Shown here: in pieces, positions 10,890 to 22,800 of the stretch
Numbering within the stretch: the first letter of the stretch is position 1
Layout: each line of letters begins with the position of its first letter
Assembly: GCF_027887165.1 (NCBI RefSeq)
Contig: NC_077231.1
Coordinates: 125,191,987 to 125,255,986 of the forward strand
From: Monodelphis domestica
Taxonomy: Eukaryota > Chordata > Mammalia > Didelphimorphia > Didelphidae
Direction: 5' to 3'
Length of the DNA: 64,000 nucleotides
Notes under the pieces: generated by a model
What the model saw: only the letters and a program-made list of their open reading frames with translations
Told to the model about the DNA's origin: nothing
Databases searched by the model: none
Program-made: the position numbers and the translations under genes

Positions 10890-11190
10890 TTGTAAAACTA
10901 GTAAAGTGTCTGAGGCCAGATTTGTACTCCAGTCTTCCAGACTCCAGACCTAGTGCTCTATCCAAGGCCCTGCCAGCGGTCTCTGACATCTATTTGCCTA
11001 TCTAAGTATATATGTGAGAGGCAGCCTAATTGTGTTGTAAAGAGCTTTGAATTTAGAGTTGTGGCCTGAGTTTGAATCCCTACTCTTGACATTTCAGAGC
11101 AGTGAGATGTTGGGCAAGTGCTGGGGCTTCTGAATTTATTTCTTCTGTAAAATCATGATTATTGACTCACAATAAACTTAAAAAGCTTAA
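10890..11190. repeat. SINE fragment (-) followed by MIR remnant (+)
   Basis: 10,890-10,975 carries GTGTCTGAGGCCAGATTTG and 'gtgctctatcc' in antisense-SINE order. 11,020-11,190 carries a decayed sense MIR ('gagtttgaatccctactctt', 'gttgggcaagtgctgg', 'ctgtaaaatcatgattattg'). Confidence 0.45.
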
Positions 11191-11272
11191 AGAGATACAA
11201 AAATGTGATTAGGGATGGCCATTTTATTAGAAAGCTAGTTAGTGTTGGGGTAGTGGACAAAAGAGCTAATTA

Positions 11273-11453
11273 TGGAGGCAGCTGGATGGAGAGCCAGGCC
11301 CAGAGGCAGAAGGTTCAAATCTGGCCTCAGACACTTCCTAGCTGGGTGATCCTGGGCAAGTCCCCTAAATCCCATTGCCTAACCCTTACCACTCTTCTGC
11401 CTTAGAACCAATACACAGTATTGATTCTAAGATGGAAGGTAAGGGTTATTTAA
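11273..11453 (+). repeat. Marsupial tRNA-derived CORE-SINE
   Basis: Near full-length sense copy from GGAGGCAGCTGGATGGAGAG to GATGGAAGGTAAGGGTTA and an A-rich tail. Confidence 0.85.
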
Positions 11454-11556
11454 AAAAAATGATTATCACTCAGGAAGCCTCCTGTGACATGTACAGGCTA
11501 TGACCCTGGCAAGTCACTTCACCCAAGATTGTCATTTATAAGAAGATGCTGATTCA

Positions 11557-11690
11557 GGGGGGCAGTTGGGTGACTCAGTGGATGGAGAGCCAGGCCTAGA
11601 AATGGGAGATTCTGTGTTCAAATTTGACCTCAGACCCTTCCTAGCTGTGTGACCCTGGGTGAGTCACTTAACCCCCATTGCCTGAGGTAG
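11557..11690 (+). repeat. Marsupial tRNA-derived CORE-SINE, 3'-truncated
   Basis: Has the tRNA-like head (GGGGGGCAGTTGGGTGACTC) and the TGTGACCCTGGGTGAGTCAC block but stops after CCCCATTGCC, lacking the 3' block and tail. A 3'-truncated SINE is unusual for target-primed insertion and suggests later deletion. Confidence 0.8.
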
Positions 11691-11939
11691 TGTCATTTAA
11701 CCAGTCAACACCTCAGGCAAAACCATAAGACTGCAATTTGCCCAACAGATGATCTACAGCTTAATTCAGAGCTCCCTACACCATTGAAATCATAGTTTCA
11801 GCCAGAAAAACCTTAGTAGTAAAAATATTAGGGATATTTAGCAAGCTCTCTAGTATTTATGAAAGGAAGAAATCTCTTTTTTTACTACTTCCTTCTCTTA
11901 TTGACCTCAGAAATCCTGTTCATGGAGGGAAACTTGTCC

Positions 11940-12230
11940 TTTTAAAAAGTTAATTTTTTTAATGAACAAAACTCTTTGCACCTTTCCCTTATTGGGAAAA
12001 AAAAGAAAAACAAACACCCTTGTAACAGATAACATAATCAAGCAAAACCTATTCTTCTGGTGGTCCCACCCAACAAATCTCCAGGTCATTTTACATCTTG
12101 TGTCCATGACTTCTCTGTCAGAGGTAGGGAGCGAGGCCATCGCTTGATAGCCTTTTTCCTGCTCCTGATAAATATTACTTCTTGGTTTCACGGCCCAAAG
12201 GGAAGAGTTTGTGGCCCTGCTTAGGTTCAG
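11940..12230 (-). repeat. L1 3' UTR fragment
   Basis: Antisense L1 3' region of the type '...aacaaacacccttgtaacagataacataatcaagcaaaacc...tgtccatgacttctctgtcagaggtaggga'. A related block recurs at 21,110-21,280. Confidence 0.55.
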
Positions 12231-12779
12231 CACAGTAACACGAATCCCCCCTCCAATGACTGGGCTAGTAATATTGGGGATGGGGATGATGAAATGGTAG
12301 CCTTTTGCATTTCTAACTTCTAATCATAACCCTGATGATTAGGCTGTCGCCATTATTTGGGGAGCATGAAGCCCATGATAGACATGACCTCAGGAAGGCT
12401 TAATGACTTACATCATTGGGAAATGGGATGAATTTCTGGTAGGGATAATCGCCTGGCCCTCTTTAGAGTTTTGGATTGGGAGGAGTGACAAGGTATATTT
12501 AGGGAGGTGACAGCAACGTTGTGAATAGAATTGAGGTGTCTTGCCTGTCGTGTTTTTGCTACTGAGTCACTTTTATGGAAAGCAGGAGGGTGTGGGGAAG
12601 ATAGGATGGATTAAAGGAGAATGGGAATGGAGAACCTGAGATCTGTAGGTGGGTGTTAATGTGGGGAACACAAGGGGTGGCTGGGGACCCCTTCCCCCAG
12701 GGGAATTCATGCTCACCCTCTCTGAGAGCAGCCTGAAGAAAAAGCACCCCCTGGGGAGTTCCCCCTCCTGCTCCTGGCT

Positions 12780-13082
12780 AGGACAGTTTTTTGTTTGTTA
12801 TTTTGAAAATTTTATTTAATTAATTTAGAATATTTTTCCATGGTTAAAAGATTCATGTTCTTTCCCTGCCCTCCCCCGACCCCCAATTCCTCAGGGTTTT
12901 ACATATGTCATTGATCAAGACCCATTTCTATACCATGAATATTTGCACTAGGGTGATCATTTAGAATCTATATCCCCATCGACCTTTGTGATCGAAGTTG
13001 TTTTTCTTCTGTGTTTCTATTCCCACAGTTCTTCATCTGACTGTAGATAGCATTCTTTCTCATAAGTGCAAGGACAGTTTTT
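12780..13082 (-). mobile_element. 5'-truncated L1 3' end with perfect 12-bp target-site duplication
   Basis: AGGACAGTTTTT occurs at 12,780-12,791 and 13,071-13,082. Between them lies a short antisense L1 3' end: T-rich tail, TTAATTTAGAATATTTTTCC, CATGGTTAAAAGATTCATG, a C-rich run, and 'cttctgtgtttctattcccacag'. Only about 280 bp of the element was copied. Confidence 0.8.
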
Positions 13083-13237
13083 AATGGAATTCTCTAGGCT
13101 TTTCATGGAGCCTTTCCTTGAGCTCCTTCACAGAGACCAGAAATACATCAGCAAATCTTGGGCTGTCCTAGTCGGGAGAAGCCGGGAGTCCTGACCTCTT
13201 GAGAATGGAGTTCTCCCGTCTCCTTCCTGCCACCCTT

Positions 13238-13257
13238 CCCCCCCCCCCCCCCCCCCC
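13238..13257. repeat. Poly(C) run
   Basis: Twenty consecutive C; prone to length error in assembly. Confidence 0.9.
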
Positions 13258-13329
13258 AGCCTGCTGTTTGGCTGGGGCTGGCTGGAGAGGCCTGGCTTTG
13301 GCTCAGCCTGTGATGGCTGTCACAGCTGC

Positions 13330-14700
13330 CCTGCTCCCTCCTGGACGTGGCAGCTTTCTGGTTTAGTGAGGTGCTGGAAGACCTCTGGGTGCCCGAAAAG
13401 ACTTGGGGCTGTGCTTTTCCATGGGGTAGACGGGGCCGGGATCAGAGACTGGAGGAGAACTGTCTCGTGCTATTTATAAACGCGGCAAATTTTCCCGGTC
13501 TGTTGGCTCTTGGGTAGCAGTTGTGTCCCGGCTGCTCAGACCCCCGAGGCACTAAGGTGTTTCCTTCAGCTCTGGGGAGCCAGGCTTTCACTTTACATGG
13601 CCGCCTGGGTGTGTTTTCGTGTGACTGACTGTCAGCCCTGGGTGCGTGTGTGTACATGCACACAACGCTCAGGTGGGAGACTCCCTTGGTGGAAAAGGGC
13701 AAGAAGTAGTGGGGATTCCTGCGCCCGGGGGGTGGGGGGGGAACGGGGCATCTACTGGAGGGGACGGATTGCCGTTTTCAAGGAGGCAGTCAGGGGTGAA
13801 GGGCGGCGTGGAGCTGTTAACAGCCCTGGGCACGGGAGTAGCTGGCTCATGAGGAGAGATCACATTCATGAATGGCCCAGCCCAGAATGACCCTGGAGAC
13901 ATTCCAGCTCAGGCTCTTCCTGAGGAGTGACCAGGCAGGACTCTCAGCAAGGGGGAGCGGGCAGAAACCTGTTAGGCGGCTCATCCCGAGGGGGACGGAT
14001 GCTCTCCTCCCCGCGAGGGGAGTGCGCCGCGGGGATTTCTAGAATCCTCTTTTAGCTCTACAGGTGTCACCCATCTTTCTTCATTTTCCATCACTGAGGC
14101 TTCACCCTCCAGGAGCCGCCTCCCTGCCCTCGAGAGGGCCCGGGCTGTGTGGGCGGCGGGAGGGTTTGCAAACCCCGGCATGGGCGGCCTGGATGAGATA
14201 GGAGGCTGCATGGGGCTCAGGCAGGGTGCGTGCCTAGCTGGGAGAGAAAAGACGGAGGGAGGAGAAAAGGAGTTGGGCTCATCACCCCGGAGTGGCTATT
14301 TTTAGTCAGCCTGTCTGATTGTTACCGGTGCTCACGCAGCTGGGTGTCTCCCTGGCTCTGTGGAGCCATCACGCCGGGGCGGTGGGAGGTGCCTCCCAGG
14401 GCTTTTCCCCCGTTTGCGCATGTGCGCGTGTGTGGGCGTGTTTGCAGGGGGCGCAGTTGGCGATTTCTGGTAGCTGTAGCTTCCCTAGAGCGTGGTGTAG
14501 AGTCCAGTGTGCGTGTGCCCAGTATCTTTTATTTGTGGGTATGCTCGCTCATGTCCGTGTGCCGTACCCAGTTCGGCGCAGTGGGCACATGGGCAGGACT
14601 GGGGAGGCGGATCCCTGCCCCGCCGCCCAAAGATTCTTAGTCTGTTCTGTAGAGGTAGATCCAGACCCAGGCACTGCTCCTGCGGCTCTAAGCGGTCCGG
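13330..14700. promoter_or_regulatory. GC-rich intron 1 segment with two MEF2-type sites
   Basis: About 1.4 kb free of recognisable repeats, GC-rich with scattered CpG. It holds two matches to the MEF2 consensus YTA(A/T)4TAR: CTATTTATAA at 13,470-13,479 and CTATTTTTAG at 14,296-14,305, plus a CAGCTG-type E-box near 14,336. This profile fits an intronic enhancer or alternative promoter, but that is inference from motifs only. Confidence 0.3.
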
Positions 14701-15167
14701 CTTAGTTTAACAGTACTTGATCTGAGTCCTCACTGAAATTTACCCTGTTTACCTTTGGTCCAACCACCCAGCTCTCCAGGACTCTGTGTGCCCATTTGTA
14801 AAACAAGGGATACCTGTTTGAACCTTTCTGCTTGATATTTAAACCAGATGATTCTGGGGGCCTAGTTAGCTCTCCGTTCTTGTTGGCCGTTCTCAAAGGG
14901 TCCCTAAGACCCTTACAGGGGATTTGTGAGATCGAAACTATTTTTATAAAAAGCCAAGATATTATTTGCACACTAATATTCCCTTTTTTCCAACAATGTA
15001 CCTCATGAGACCAGATTTTCCCAATACATTTCAACTGAAACAGACTGAATGCAGAAGATGGGAGAATCCAGCTTGTCTTCTGTTTAGCCAAAGTTTAAGA
15101 GGTTTGCAAAAAAAAAAAAAGTAAAACTATGCCATTCTTACTGATTAAAAAAAAAAAACCAAGCAAA

Positions 15168-15361
15168 CAAATCAAAAACCAAACCTTTACCTTCTGCCTT
15201 AGTTTAAGTTCTAAGACAGAAAAGTGGCAAGAACTAGGCAATTGAAGTTAGGTGACTTACTCAGGATCATGCAACTAGGAAGTATCTGAGGTTAGATTTG
15301 AACCCAAGACCTCCTAACTCCAGTCCTGACACTCTATCCACTATGCTACCTAGGTACCCCT
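15168..15361 (-). repeat. Marsupial tRNA-derived CORE-SINE, diverged
   Basis: Antisense copy: AACCTTTACCTTCTGCCTTA at left, 'aggatcatgcaactaggaagtatctgagg' in the middle, and the decayed head 'ctatgctacctaggtacccc' at right. Confidence 0.75.
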
Positions 15362-15589
15362 CACTAATTTTTGTTTTGTTTTATAAAATGCAGTTATTTT
15401 CCACTAAAAGATTATTTACTTTAACATCTTGACTTTATTATTTTTGAATGAATTTACAAATATTTTTAAAAAATTAATGAGTTTTAATTACTAACATGGT
15501 AAAAATCAATAGATGTAAACCACCTAAACATAAGCTTTTTGGGTCCCTCAGTAATTTTTAAGAGTATCAATTCTCACTTCTTGTAGCCT

Positions 15590-15980
15590 GTGCTATTCTG
15601 ATGAAACTGCTTGGTAGATGAGCTAAATCAGGTTGAATGTAACCAACAGTCCTCAAACCTATTGACAAGTGTGGAAGATGTCTCCCCAAACATGTGAAGA
15701 CTTCTCTTAGAATGGGTGGATGAGAACAGTCAGTTCCAATGGCTCTGAAGGTGGCTGAAACTGAGGCCTCTGGCCCTAAGAGCTTGGTCAGAAGATGCCA
15801 AAGTCATCTGCTGCATTCCAGGCCATCACCAGTTGTCCTGGCTTTTGTCTTGCTTCTGGATTTGGATGACTGGAAGAGAGAGTGAGGCTGATGACTTTGT
15901 GTAACTCTGCCTTGCTTCAATCCAATTCATGAACCCTATGATGTTATCTGTCCTCTTTGAAAACAAAGGATGAACAACTA
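15590..15980 (+). repeat. RTE-tail-like marsupial interspersed repeat
   Basis: The right half ('gaggctgatgactttgtgtaactctgccttgc', 'gatgttatctgtcctctttgaaaacaaaggatgaacaac') looks like the 3' end of an RTE-clade LINE or a SINE that borrows it. The left boundary is uncertain. Confidence 0.4.
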
Positions 15981-16137
15981 TAATTTTATTTTATTTTTTG
16001 GAATTTTATTTATTTATTTGGAATATTTTTCCATGGTTACAACATCCCTCCTGCCTCCCAGAGCTGAAGAGTAATTCCACTGGGTTGTACATGTATCCTT
16101 GTTCAAAACCTATTTCCATATTAAGAACTACAATTTT
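15976..16137 (-). mobile_element. Short L1 3' end with 12-bp near-perfect duplication
   Basis: AACTATAATTTT (15,976-15,987) and AACTACAATTTT (16,126-16,137) flank an antisense L1 3' end (TTTGGAATATTTTTCCATGG, 'cattccactgggttgtacatg'-type block, CCTATTTCCATATT). It lies directly against the end of the RTE-like repeat. Confidence 0.65.
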
Positions 16138-16224
16138 TAAGAGAATAAAGGGATCCTGAGACCAAGAAGTTTAAGAATCACTGGTGTGAACCCAGAAATG
16201 GAGACAGTTAGAGACTGGGCAGTT

Positions 16225-16350
16225 GTTTTGTTTTTTAAACCCTTACCTTCTGTCTTTGTATTAATTCTAAGACAGAAGAGGGACAAAGACTAGGAAAGAC
16301 TCTTTCAGGGTCACCCAGCTAAGAAGTGTCTGAGGCCAGATTTGAACCAA
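16225..16350 (-). repeat. Marsupial CORE-SINE, 5' part missing
   Basis: AACCCTTACCTTCTGTCTTT through GTGTCTGAGGCCAGATTTGA in antisense; the tRNA-like head is absent. Confidence 0.7.
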
Positions 16351-16519
16351 GGAAAATGATAGCTATCAGCATGAAAATCCTTTAAGGGGTTGGGATTAGA
16401 ATGTGTACCCCAGGAGCCAGCCATCACTTAAGGCCTGCGATGTGCCAGTCACTAGATGGTTGTGCCACGTGCCCGTTACTCATTCATTCCATTCTCTCCT
16501 CATCTCATCCCTTCTGCAG

Positions 16520-16866
16520 AACCTGGCAGCACCATGGCTTCTGACCTGGAGAGCAGCCTCACCTCCATAGACTGGCTTCCCCAGCTGACGCTTCGGGCCA
16601 CCATCGAGAAGCTGGGGGGATCCTCCCAAGGGGGGCCTCCCGGGGGGAGCCGCAAGTGCCCGCCCGGCTCCCCCACAGATCCCAACGCCACCCTGAGCAA
16701 GGATGAGGCGGCCGTCCACCAGGACGGCAAGCCTCGATACAGCTATGCCACGCTCATCACCTATGCCATCAACTCCTCCCCGGCCAAGAAGATGACCCTC
16801 AGTGAGATTTACCGCTGGATCTGCGACAACTTCCCCTACTACAAGAATGCTGGCATCGGCTGGAAG
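16520..16866 (+). CDS. FOXJ2: FOXJ2 first coding exon (5' UTR 14 nt; residues 1-111)
   Basis: Acceptor CTTCTGCAG|AACCTGG and donor TGGAAG|GTAAGG. ATG at 16,534. Encodes the N-terminus and forkhead helices 1 and 2, ending in GIGWK at phase 0. Confidence 0.95.
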
Positions 16867-19800
16867 GTAAGGCCGGCCCATCCTGCTCCAGTACAGCCAC
16901 AGAGGGACTTTTAACAAAGATCTTTTTCTCTTCTCCTTGGCCTTGCTTTCCTTTCTTTACCTTTTTTTTTTTAAAACTCTTACTTTCTCTCTTAGAATCA
17001 ATACTTAGTAGTGGTTCCAAGGCAGAAGAATGGTAAGGACCAAACATTGGGGGTTAAGGGACTTGCCCAGGGTCATGCAGCTAGGAAGTGTCCAAGACCA
17101 GATTTGAACCCAGGTCTAGGTCTTTATTATCTTTGCCAGTTGGTAAACATATCTTGTCAACCCACTAAGCCCCTCTTTGTTTTTTGTTCCTGCTACAAGA
17201 TACACCAGGCAAATTCCTCCAATGCCAGAACCCTAGACAGAGTTCCCAGGCGGTCCCTGCTTTCCCAACTTCCTCTCCCCACATAGACCACTTTTTTGTC
17301 TTATTGTGCCTCAGGACACTGGTACCATCGACTTCCTGTGTCTGCATTTCACACAGCCATCCTTACCTTGTTAAGAATACATTTTTACTGATCTCTTCTG
17401 TTGTTATATCCCATATACGTCCCATTATGTCCCAGCATCCTTCCTGAACCCACCCTTTTAACTAAGCATTTAAAAAAAAAGGAAAGACGTTTAGTGACAC
17501 CAGCCAACACTTGCAGCTTGTCGTGGCCATGCCCCGACCCCTGGAGTTCCCCACTTCTTCAGAGAAGCAGCAGCGCCTTCTCTTATTTGTTCTTCGGGCC
17601 AAGCTTGGTCGTTCAATCTCACAGGATTCAGCTTTGATTTATTGTTACAGATCTTTCCATTTATAGCACAGTAATAAGTTTCTTGTGTTATGTTGGGTCC
17701 TATTTATGTCACTTTGTATTAGTTCAGATCAGTTGCTTCTCTGTATTCATTATATTGATTGTTTCTTATTAAACATAATATTCCACTATATTCCTGCACC
17801 ATCACTTTTTTCTCAAGTCAAGACATCTAGTTCATTTCCAATTTTTTTCTACTACAAAAAAGGCCATTATAAATATTTTGGAGTATGAAGTCTTTTTATT
17901 ATAGACCACTTCAAGATCTTTGAGTCAGAAGTTATGGATATTTTTGTCCATTTTTAGTATAATTCCAAATTGCTTTTCAAAATGTTTAACTCACTTTACA
18001 GCTTTGCCAACAGTACATTATTGTGCCTGTCTTTCTATAATCTTGTCAACTTTGATTCTTTCTAGTCTTTTATTGTCTTTGCCAATTGATAAGCATATAT
18101 TGAGAAATTTGTCAGTCAGAGAAAACTGACAGTGACCACACTCCCCGCAACTATATTAGCTTGTCTTTCAAGCAAGCTACAGTGGGTAAGTTGTTGGAGG
18201 AGAGAAAGCATGGCCCGCCTCTTCTGGCAAGGAGAAGACTCCGGGTCCTCACCAATCTCTTGGAAAAATAGCTCATTTGTCAGTTATTGAAAGGGAATTG
18301 GATAGAGGTATTTAGCTTCTTCACTTTTTAATCTCAAAAGGGCTTTTATCAAGTGCTTATTAAGTGTAAGGTACTATAGATACAAAGAAAGAATGAAAAA
18401 CAATTTTGACCCTCAAGAAACTTTCATTTTAGTGAAGGAAGGAGAATATAGTATTTATTTGTTTGGAACCTAAACACCAAACAAAAGAGCATTTTCAAAC
18501 TCATAGCAGAATACTAAAATAGGATTCTCTATGAAACCACTGATCTCCATTTCATACTTATTACTTTAAAGAATTAATTCAGATAGATAAATTCAGAAGA
18601 TAAATTCTACATATGGTTATGTGTGAAACTATCCCTATTCTCTGAGCTCCCTTCTGGGCTTCTTTCTATTTTCTTTTTGCAGAGAAAAAATTGTTTCAGT
18701 GGCCCTAGAAAAGAAAAAAAATTCTTATAACCAAAAATAAAAATTAAGCAAAATGAATCCATATAGTAGCCATGTTCAAAATGTTTCTTTTTGAACCTTC
18801 ATTTCTCTGTCTCTCATTCGAGTTCTTTGAAGACATGCTCAGCCATTGCAAGGATCATAGTTTTTGTGTCTTCCAAAGTTGTTTTTCTTTATAATTTTAC
18901 TATTCTTAAATAAATTGTTCTCCTGGTTCTACTTACTTCAGCCTGTATCAGTTCATACTATCTAGAATTATCTGAAATTGTTTCTAGTGTCATTTCTTAT
19001 TGGTCAGTAATATTCCCTTGCATTCATTAATCATGATTTGTTCATCCATCACCTGATTATCTAAGATGCAATATTAGGTACCCCCTTATGTTCTATTTTT
19101 TTGCCCCTTTATTTTTCACTTTAGGATCAGAAAAAAATTGTTTTGTTTATAGCTATTAACTCATTAGTATTAGCTTCTTTTTTTAAACTTTGGTCTCTTG
19201 GCCTCCTAATTCTGATTTTTGTCCCCTCTTGTGTTTCATATATTTATGTGTGTTCAATCTTTTTTATTTGATTTTTTATTCAATCCTCTTTTGTTTCTTT
19301 TAGATAAAATGAGGGTCAGCTGATGTCCAGCCCTCCCCTGCCCCTTCTTGCATATTTGTATATTCTTCTTCTCAATTATGAGAAATGGCAAGTTCCACCT
19401 TATTCTTCCTCCTTTCTCCACTGTAATATTGAAAAATTAATATCATACCAAATGTAATATGCTAAATGTAATATTTAGAAATTGTTCTGGAAATATAATA
19501 TTAATAAAAATGGGTGTGGCAGCTGTTTATAAAATAATTAACCCTTCTATCATAAGAATGATAGGAGTTTTTAATAATTAAATTTTAATATAAGTGTAGT
19601 CTTAAGAAAGAAATAAAGAGGTGAAGGAATAATTAAAAAAAAATTCCCACGAGAGTATCTTCTGCCTCAGCCACCAACCTCCAGAGGAAAAAAAGACCCA
19701 GCCTCCTCTATGGTCTCATTTTTATAGTCCTCTTTTTCCATGCCACTTCCTTTCCCTGTGAGCTGGTCTATCACATCTCAGGAACCAATCAAAGTCTCTC

Positions 19801-22800
19801 TGACCCGGACTTGTAACCCTATATTCCAGGTCATGCTCCTAGGGCTGGCTCTGATGAGCAGAAAGTTCACGATCCTGGGAGGAAGGGGTTTCACTATAGT
19901 ATTCCTCTTCTCTTTCCTTTGTGACCCCCATTTTAAACATTCAGAAAAGAGCCAGTCTACTTCTAGGATCTCTGTCTTTCTTATTTAACTTCATCAATAT
20001 CTTCTGAAGACATTAAAGTTCTAAAGGGACACATTTCTTCATCCCTTATGAATGTTTGCACCATTCCATCATATAGTGCCTTTTAATTGTTGTAATAAAT
20101 TTACCTTTTAAAATTCTCTGGATTCTTGTACATTTCATAGTTCCTACTTAACTCTGGTCTTTTTTTTTTTCAGGAATGCTTGAAAATCCTTTATTTCATT
20201 AAAGATACATTTTTTCCCCTATAGGATTATACTCTGCTTTGCAAGGTCAACTACTCTTGTTTGAAAACCTATCTCTTCCTTTTGGAATATCATATTCCAG
20301 TATCACTTCATGTTTATAGTAGAAGCTGCCAGCTCTTATGTGAATCTTGACTCTGGTTCCTTATATTGCACTGTTTTTTTCTGGATAGTTTTCATATTTT
20401 TTCTTTAGTGTAGGAGCTCTGAATTTAGTCTTTGATATTCCTGGGACTTATCTGTGGATTCTTTTTGTTTTCACTTTGCCATTTGGTTCTTATAGACCTA
20501 AGCAGTTTTCACTTATAATTTCCTAAACTATAATGACTGGGATTTCAAGGAATCCATTGATCCTTAAATTATCTTTCCTTGACCTGTTGTTGATGTCAAA
20601 ATTTTTTTTAAACCTTTACCTTCCGTCTTGGAATCAATACTGAGTATTGGTTCTAAGGCAGAAGAGTAGTAAGGGCTAGGCAATGGGGATTAAGTGACTT
20701 TTCCAGGGTGACACAGCTAGGAAGTGTCTGAGGCCAGATTTGAACCTAGGACCTCCCATCTCTAGGCCTGGTTTTCAATACACTGAGCCCACCCAGCTGT
20801 CCCTGATGTCAAATTTTTTGATACCAAATGTGTTATATTTTCTATTTTTTTTGGATTTTTGATTTTATTTGACTATTTCTTTGATCATGGGATTACTGAT
20901 TTTTTTTAAACCTTTACCTTCCGTCTTGGAATCAATACTGAGTATTGGTTCTAAGGCAGAAGAGTAGTAAGGGCTAGGCAATGGAGGTTATGTGACTTGC
21001 CCAGGGTCACACAGCTAGGAAGTATCTGAGGCCATATTTGAATCTAGGACCTCCCATCTCTAGTCCTGGCTTTCAATCCACTGAGCCACCCAGCTGCCCC
21101 CTGATTTTTTTAATTAAAATTTTTTTCATTGAACAAAAAAATAAGAAAACAAGACCCTTGTAACAAATGCTCATGGTTAAATAGAGCAAATTCTTACTTT
21201 GGTCATGTCAAAAATGTGTCTCATTCTGCATATTTAGTCTATCATCTCTCAGGAATTAAATAGCATTTTCCAAGCCATTGATTTCTTTCTTTTTTTTTGT
21301 AAATAAATTTACCTTCTGACTTAGAATTGATACTAAGTATTAGTTCCAAAGCAGAAGAGTAGTAAGGGTTAAGCAATTGGGATTAAGTCATTTGCTTACA
21401 GTCATGCAGCTAAGAAGTGTCTGAGGTCAGATTTGAACATAGGAACTCCCATTTCTAGGATTGGCTCTCTAATCACCAAGCCTCTGATTTCTGTTTTGTC
21501 TTTTCTGGTTTTCAAGCAATCCATTAGTTGGGTTAAGTTTACTTTCTTTTCTAAACTATTTTTCCAATTCTTTCTTCTACAGTTTCTATTTCAATCTTTT
21601 TTTTTTAACCTCTTACTAAATTTCTTCTAGGTAGTCATATAACATTTGTGAAGAGTTCATTTTTTCCCTTTTGAATTACTGATTGCAGTTGTTACAAAGT
21701 TCTTTATTTCTTCTTTTGGTGATCTCCAGATTTACAATAATTTTTTATGTTGATTAATATTTTCTTGATTTACTTATTTTTCCAGCTTTAGTTCATAAGT
21801 TGGGTTTGATGCCATGGAGAATCTTCCCTAGCTCCATTGCTTTTTTTTGGCTAGGATGTAGTTGGACCTGCTTGGTTTTGCCCTAAGTTTCTGCACTGAT
21901 TTCTGCCTTTTGTGATTAGACTCCTCTGGATCTTTGAGGTTCACATCTTTAGGGTTTCTCTTGCTTCTCAGGATATAATATTAGGGTATTTTGTTCTGAG
22001 TGCTATAACAGCTCTGATTTTTTTGCTCTCAAAGTTCCTTTCTTACTTACTTACAAAAAAGTACTTGGGACTTTGTTGGGAGAGCTCTTCTTTCAGAATT
22101 TTGCCAGCTACCTATAGGACTCGCCCATCTCTGTTCATAGCTCTGAAACTTGCCTTATTAGTGGCCCCATCTCCTATTACCAATAGTTTCTACTTGATTT
22201 TTATTGCCTTTTGTTCTTTGGATTCCTTGATCATTATTTTGTCTGGTGTGAACTTTAGGGTTTTGCTATGCAGTATGCAGAGGTGTGTTGAAACCAATTT
22301 TTGTTGAAATTTTAATGTGAGTATTTAGATCTTGGAAATTGACAAATACTGTGAATCAGGGTTTGACTTTGTGGAGGAAATGGTTTTTTAAACTTTTTAA
22401 AGGAAAATTTAATTAATTAATTAATTTAGAATATTTTTCCATGGTTACAAGATTCATGTTCTTTCCCTCACCTTCCCCCCCACCCCTTCCAGTAGCCGAC
22501 TCATAATTCCCCACTGGATTTTACATGCGTCCTTGATCAGAACCTATTTCCATGTTGTTGGTGTTTGCATTAGGATGTTCATTTAGAGTCTACATCCCCA
22601 ATCACATCCCCCTTGACCCATGTGATCAAGCAGTTATTTTTCTTCTGTGTTTCTACTCCCACAGTTTTTCCTCTAAATGTTCTTTTGACAGTGTTATTTT
22701 TCATAAATCCCTCTGAGTTGTTCAGGATTACTGCATTTCCACCAATGGAGAAGTCCATTACATTCGATTGTACCACAGTGTATCAGTCTCTGAGTACAAT

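Larger units (their letters stand above)
19190..22380 (-). repeat. HAL1/L1 ORF1-region material with nested repeats
   Basis: Antisense of the marsupial L1/HAL1 5' and ORF1 region in several pieces (about 19,190-20,590, 20,815-20,895, 21,480-22,380), e.g. 'aatgcttgaaaatcctttatttcatt' and 'aggattatactctgctttgcaagg'. It is broken up by three SINEs and a separate L1 3' scrap at about 21,110-21,280. The frames are too decayed to encode anything. Confidence 0.45.

Noticed and set aside
10570-11005. Long Pro-Ser-Phe-Leu and Lys-Glu-Gly-Arg frames
   Set aside because: Artefacts of the CCTT repeat.
16480-16917. 145-codon reverse frame over the first FOXJ2 coding exon
   Set aside because: Shadow of the real exon; the sense strand encodes the conserved forkhead protein.
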